A stretch of 64,000 nt of DNA, taken from NCBI GenBank assembly GCA_023055425.1, contig JALGPY010000010.1, forward strand, positions 15,101,363 to 15,165,362, in the 5' to 3' direction. Position 1 is the stretch's first letter; each line of letters starts with the position of its first letter. This DNA is from Linanthus parryae (lineage: Eukaryota > Streptophyta > Magnoliopsida > Ericales > Polemoniaceae). The position numbers and the translations under genes are program-made. Below, piece by piece: positions 59,646 through 64,000 of this stretch. The notes under the pieces are model-generated. The model ran no database searches. It saw only the letters and a list, made by a program, of their open reading frames with translations, and was not told the origin of the DNA.

Positions 59646-61430
59646 TTAAATTGTGTGCATTCCAGTTAAGATTAAGACTTGTCTCGCCCCATCCGACTAC
59701 TATCTACTCTGCGTGTGTAGTTGTGACCTATGTCTTGCTTATCATATGGAGGAAGAAAACCCTAAAACATGTCATTCTTCCTCTCCCAAATTACAACCTG
59801 CACAATACTCTCACCAAATTTACTGAGTAATGCAAGTATACAGACCCCCTTCACAAATCTGATCTTTGTTGTTATTCAATTGGGGTTGATTATCCATGAT
59901 TCGGTTGTTGCATTTCATTTGTTTTTTACTTTAGAGTTGTTGCTTATCTCATATTCTTGACAGATTTGATTTAAACCAAATTTTCCAAATTTTTCATACT
60001 ATGCCCCACTTTCACTTGCCAAATTTAAACTCCAAAAATATTATTTGCAAAATCAGATAAATGAATGTTAGTTTGTAATTTCTAAAAGTATGGCTTCCTT
60101 AGGAACATTTGAGGAATAAATTTTACATTTCGTCCATGGTATGTCAAACATAACCAGGAATATGTTTTCATGTATTTGATCCTAAATTTTTTCTCGCATC
60201 ATTCTAACACTCCACACCATAGCCCGGAATCTGAACTTTGATACCGATGTTCAATGGGAATATCATTATTGCACAATATGAGTACCATGTATCTTGGTTC
60301 ATATTATATATGAGTCTACTGTTCTTGCTCCATTTGACTGTCCTTGCTTCAAAATTGTTGCCTATTTACTAACTACATGTCCCATCTATAAACAATCTCT
60401 TAACTGTGATTTCAACTTCAAGATGCTACTCAAATTTTCTGATGATTTACGATTTGAGTTGTTCATGTATATATCATATTGGTAGCTATAATTTTTACGA
60501 TGTACATACCATATTCCCATCATAAGTAGCAACTTGAATTTCAACGTGTTTTGTGATTGTTTTGTTTGTTTAGAATGTGCTAAGAGATTCTGAACATTAT
60601 GAAAAATCTAAAGAATTTAACCCTTTACTGGGTTGTATATCATTTTAACTTTACTATGACCTGAGAAAGGATAAGATAGTTGAATGGCCGATGCTTTTAA
60701 AAAAAGTACCTCCTAAAAGGTGCAATTACTCCGTGTCATTTCACTTCATAATTGAGCTACCTTATTCCAAACAAGAAATAAGTTACGTGTTATCCACTCT
60801 TTTTGTATCACTATCTCCATATAGGCTCCGCCTAACAAATAAAAATAACTAAGTAAATTCTCTTACCATGTTTAATTATCTGTTCACTCAACTTTTTTCA
60901 ATACTAATTGTCCAATACCAAATTAATAATACAATTTGGTATAGCTTTCATTTTGTCTTCATGCTTGTGATTGCAAATGCACTCTTTGCACTATGATTCA
61001 AGCATAGAGCGCTTCATTTACAAGATGAACTATATCTTTTGCCATTCATTTGTATTGCATGACTGTGCATCTCCACCAAACAACCTTAATGAGATTCTTC
61101 AAAATAAATGATCCTATTTGTGTTGGAAATCATAGGCTGGTACGACTACCTTCCAAACTACATATTAACTGACGCATTAAAATATATCACACGAAATCTC
61201 AGTCAAAAAATCTGAATACATTTCTTCACTTCAACCAAGAATCATACCTTTTTCTTTCATAACAAGCTATCCCATTATACTCTTCACAGCTGTAACAAGT
61301 AAACAAAATTTAAGCTTCATATATTATCAATATTAACTTATAATCTGATTACACCTAGGGGATTTAATTACACGTTCTACACTTAATATTTCAGTCTCGA
61401 GCTGACATAATTTATTATAACACAGAGGTT
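59646..61430. other. AT-rich DNA upstream of the second B3 relic
   Basis: No gene recognised. Contains only short frames without family similarity; it may include a decayed promoter and 5' exons of the B3 gene. Confidence 0.5.
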
Positions 61431-61431
61431 T

Positions 61432-62147
61432 CCACAAAAATTTGTGCGCCACCATGGCAGAGATATAAGAAACATTGTCCACATTAGAGTTTCGGCAGAA
61501 AAAAAATAGAATGTGGAAATCACTAAATGAGATAATAATTTGTATTTTGGTAGAAGGGTGGCAGGAATTTTCCAACAACTACTCCATACCTTCTGGATAT
61601 TTTCTCATTTTCAAGTGCGAAGGAGATTTGCACTTCAAATTCAGGATAATGGAGTTAAGTGCCATGGAAATGACATATCGCTGTGATGCTCAAAATGTTG
61701 TCATTGTGAAAGTAGAAGAAGATGCTCTGACTAAAGTCGTGGCTTTCACAACAATGAACCCATCTTTTAGCGTTCAGATCACTTATTCCAACTTAACTGT
61801 GCGTGGTGGTGTGGTAAACATCCATATTTATGCTTTCTCCTTCGTGCCAATTATTTAAAATTAAATTTAACTGCAATTATCTTTTGCAACTATTAGAGAA
61901 TGTACCTGCCTTGTTCTCAAGGAAAGACATGATGGACACCCCAAAATACATTCAGCTTCGCAATGCACAAGGTAATATGAAATGAGATTTTCGGTGCAGC
62001 TTCCCTTCCAGCAAGGACTCTGGCAGGCGGCGCATCTGTTGGTATCAGTTTGTCAAACACAGTGAAATCGCAGTGACCGACGCTTGTGTGATTGAATTGA
62101 TTCACCGCACGACACACAAATTCAATGTCACGGTATTTCGATCTTAG
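61432..62147 (+). pseudogene. Second degenerate REM/VRN1-like gene with two B3 domains
   Basis: First B3 domain at 61432-61665: KFVRHHGRDIRN at its start, stop codons in the middle, then after a frameshift GWQEFSNNYSIPSGYFLIFK and HFKFRIMELSA. The linker matches that of the first copy (VIVKVEEDALTKVVAF against the first copy's DESDALEKANAF). The second domain starts FSVQITYSNLTVRGG (61773-61817). It is interrupted by an intron-like stretch (61818-61890), and continues with RICWYQFVKHSEI and VTDACVIELI to about 62100. Stops and shifts make it a pseudogene. Together with 3838-4530 it shows that B3 genes were duplicated locally. Confidence 0.75.
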
Positions 62148-63323
62148 GGAAAATGGTTCCTACTACTACTAATACCTACATTTCAGTCTTACCGTCGATG
62201 TCTCTCTATTACTGCTGCTATGTAAATTTGTTTATCCAACACTTAAGAAATCTGCGGGACTCATACTGTCGTTTGAAAAATATCGATGGTTTTGGCTAGA
62301 TTTATAAAACAGGAAGTACTATATTTTCTTTAGATTTTGGCTTTGTCCACTAATATGATAATCTCTGCTAATGCTCATGGGTTAATTTTACTTACAATTC
62401 ACGAACTCCCATAATTATACTATAATGTTTCTTATCTTAATTTCAAAATCAACCATGCTATTCATTAAGTATTGTCAAGATGGAATTCAACTACTAATTC
62501 CCACAAGTGAATCCTTCACCCCTGAATTTGTATATATTTAGACATTAGTTGAAGATGCATTATAATTTATATTTAATTTTTGTACCATATTTACAAACAT
62601 TTAACCATCAAAGCACTGATCATTTTCAAATTAAAAAACCCCACCGTCACTGAAGCACTTCCACAGTTTGCCAACTCAAAAAGTTTTCATCCCTCGTTCT
62701 CAAATATAACACAAATGTTGAAACTCGCGTAAGCACAAATACGAATGGGCAACACATAAAAGAACTGTCTGTGAGAAAGAAGTCACTAACCACGCCGAAT
62801 TTGCAAGCTCTTTGACTACCCCTACTGCTAGGAATGAGAACTACACAAACTTATTTCGAAAAGATCTTGTACGCCAAAAAAAATCTGTAGGATAAGATCC
62901 AAACTTTGGAAGAAACCATTGGCCGCCTAGACCAGCAACTTGAATAACTGAATATGGATAATAAAACTGAAGCACCATCATGTTTTCATATGGAAGCAAA
63001 CTTCATGGGCGAGAGACCATCACGATCAATTTCTTGCGCTAGGAGTAAGTCTCCATAAGTTCCATTTTTATGTAATTTTCGACCCATGTCTACACAAAAG
63101 AATGTTTTGCTGCAATCAAATATATTTTTGGCACATCCACGAAGCGTAAATTACAGTATTGTCACACCAATGTTTCACGTTATACATGAAGTTAATTGCA
63201 CCGTAATTTTTTTCCATAATATCTAGAATCATTTAATTATTTTAATTGTTCAATGTTCTGAATGCAATGTTTCTATGGAAGGAGCGGCGAAACTAAGTGT
63301 TCATGGTTGTGTATATACTACAG
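62148..63323 (+). other. Flank with a possible charged, coiled-coil tail relic
   Basis: Mostly AT-rich. The stretch 62640-63060 can be read as a decayed coding segment with DKIQTLEETIGRLDQQLE (62891-62944), a heptad-like pattern, followed by a stop. It may be the C-terminal exon of the B3 relic or part of another lost gene. A likely intron precedes the RNase H relic, with an AG at 63323. Confidence 0.35.
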
Positions 63324-63757
63324 GTAACAACGTTGGAATTGGAGGAGTGTTCAGAGATGATAGAGGAGATTGGTAGCTCGGTTTCATTGGAAAAATTGAT
63401 TGATTCAGTAGCCTGGAAAGTGAATTGTGGGCAATTTATCGCGACATTGATATGGCTTTCAATAACAACTAGAAAGAACTTGATCTGGAGAGTTCCTTTC
63501 TTGAATCAGTCTACATATTTCAAGGCTTTAGATATGGTCCACGTTCTATGATTATCGAACTCTCTAATGGACACACACTGCTTCACAACATGAGTGGGGC
63601 TTTCAAACATATTTATGGAAATGAGAACTATGTTGCCAAGAAGCTTGCTAACATGGGAGCAGAACAGATGAATGAAATTAAGTTGTTGTACGATGTTCCA
63701 AAAGTTGTTAAAGATATGTTACAAGAAGATAAGATGGCAGCTTGCGGTTTCTTTTAG
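63324..63757 (+). pseudogene. RNase H-like domain relic (LINE-type, RVT_3)
   Basis: Reads GIGGVFRDDRGDW, a stop, LGFIGKID, a stop, then SSLESELWAIYRDIDMAF. This is the characteristic plant RNase H-like order, with the ESELWAI glutamate helix. After another stop and a frame change it ends YGNENYVAKKLANMGAEQ and ACGFF with TAG at 63755-63757. The C-terminal helix pattern VAxxLAxMGAEQ is typical of this family, found at the end of LINE ORF2 and as single-domain plant proteins. Three stops and a shift mean it is dead. Its last 40 bases are repeated at the start of the window. Confidence 0.72.
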
Positions 63758-64000
63758 TATGTATAAAATTGGCAGCAAAATGTTTTTGGCTCTAACGGGT
63801 TTGTTGTTAACTTTGTTGTTGAAGTTGGAGCTTAAAATATGACATGTTAAAAGTATACTTTTCTAATAAGTTTGTAGTTTTCTAAATGTAAAATTTTTAG
63901 CTTCGATTAAAATGTGTTTCCAACAAAACCACTTTCTAACTAAAAACACCTTCAACCAAGGTTCAGCTGGTATTAACAATTGAACCTTTTATCCAAGGCA
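63718..64000. repeat. Terminal direct repeat of the window (right copy)
   Basis: Identical to bases 1-283. It includes the last codons of the RNase H relic and noncoding DNA. Confidence 0.97.

Overview
This window looks like nuclear DNA from a flowering plant, most likely a eudicot. It is AT-rich and most of it is transposable-element sequence. It carries plant-type B3 (REM/VRN1-like) DNA-binding domain relics, a cyclin gene with introns, Ty1/copia elements with tRNA-Met-type primer binding sites, Stowaway and hAT-type miniature elements, a plant LINE with a DUF4283-type ORF1, and a piece of chloroplast ycf2. I see no bacterial operons, phage, CRISPR arrays or tRNA genes. Species cannot be told from the sequence alone.

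Layout. 1-6.1 kb: the 3' tip of an RNase H-like relic, a Stowaway MITE, a solo copia LTR, a degenerate two-B3-domain gene and a LINE endonuclease relic. 6.1-11.55 kb: a nearly full-length but broken LINE on the minus strand with an 11-bp target-site duplication. 11.7-12.4 kb: a hAT-like MITE about 430 bp upstream of the only convincing intact gene, a five-exon divergent D-like cyclin (12.8-15.5 kb). 15.5-20.1 kb: small repeats, a 1.17-kb element with 130-bp inverted ends, a Ty3/gypsy gag-protease scrap, and a small orphan reading frame split in frame by a hAT-like element. 20.4-28.4 kb: a decayed plus-strand copia element and related LTR pieces. 30.3-39.9 kb: an LTR-internal-LTR-internal-LTR tandem copia array (minus strand) with matching CCTTA flanks and two almost identical 4.1-kb units. 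40.6-51.1 kb: a SIRE-like copia element (minus strand) with an extra envelope-like ORF, a polylysine microsatellite, roughly thirty copies of a palindromic word, and an inserted chloroplast ycf2 segment. 51-61 kb: AT-rich DNA and noncoding LTR-like repeats holding two other families of clustered palindromes. 61.4-64 kb: a second B3 relic and an RNase H-like relic.

The first 283 bases and the last 283 bases are identical. The window therefore closes on itself, either as a recent tandem duplication of about 63.7 kb containing the B3 relics, or as a circular or overlapping assembly.

Only the cyclin gene appears able to make a normal host protein; the small orphan ORF may once have done so. The rest records layered transposition: old elements, recombination between LTRs, organelle DNA capture and insertion next to or inside genes.
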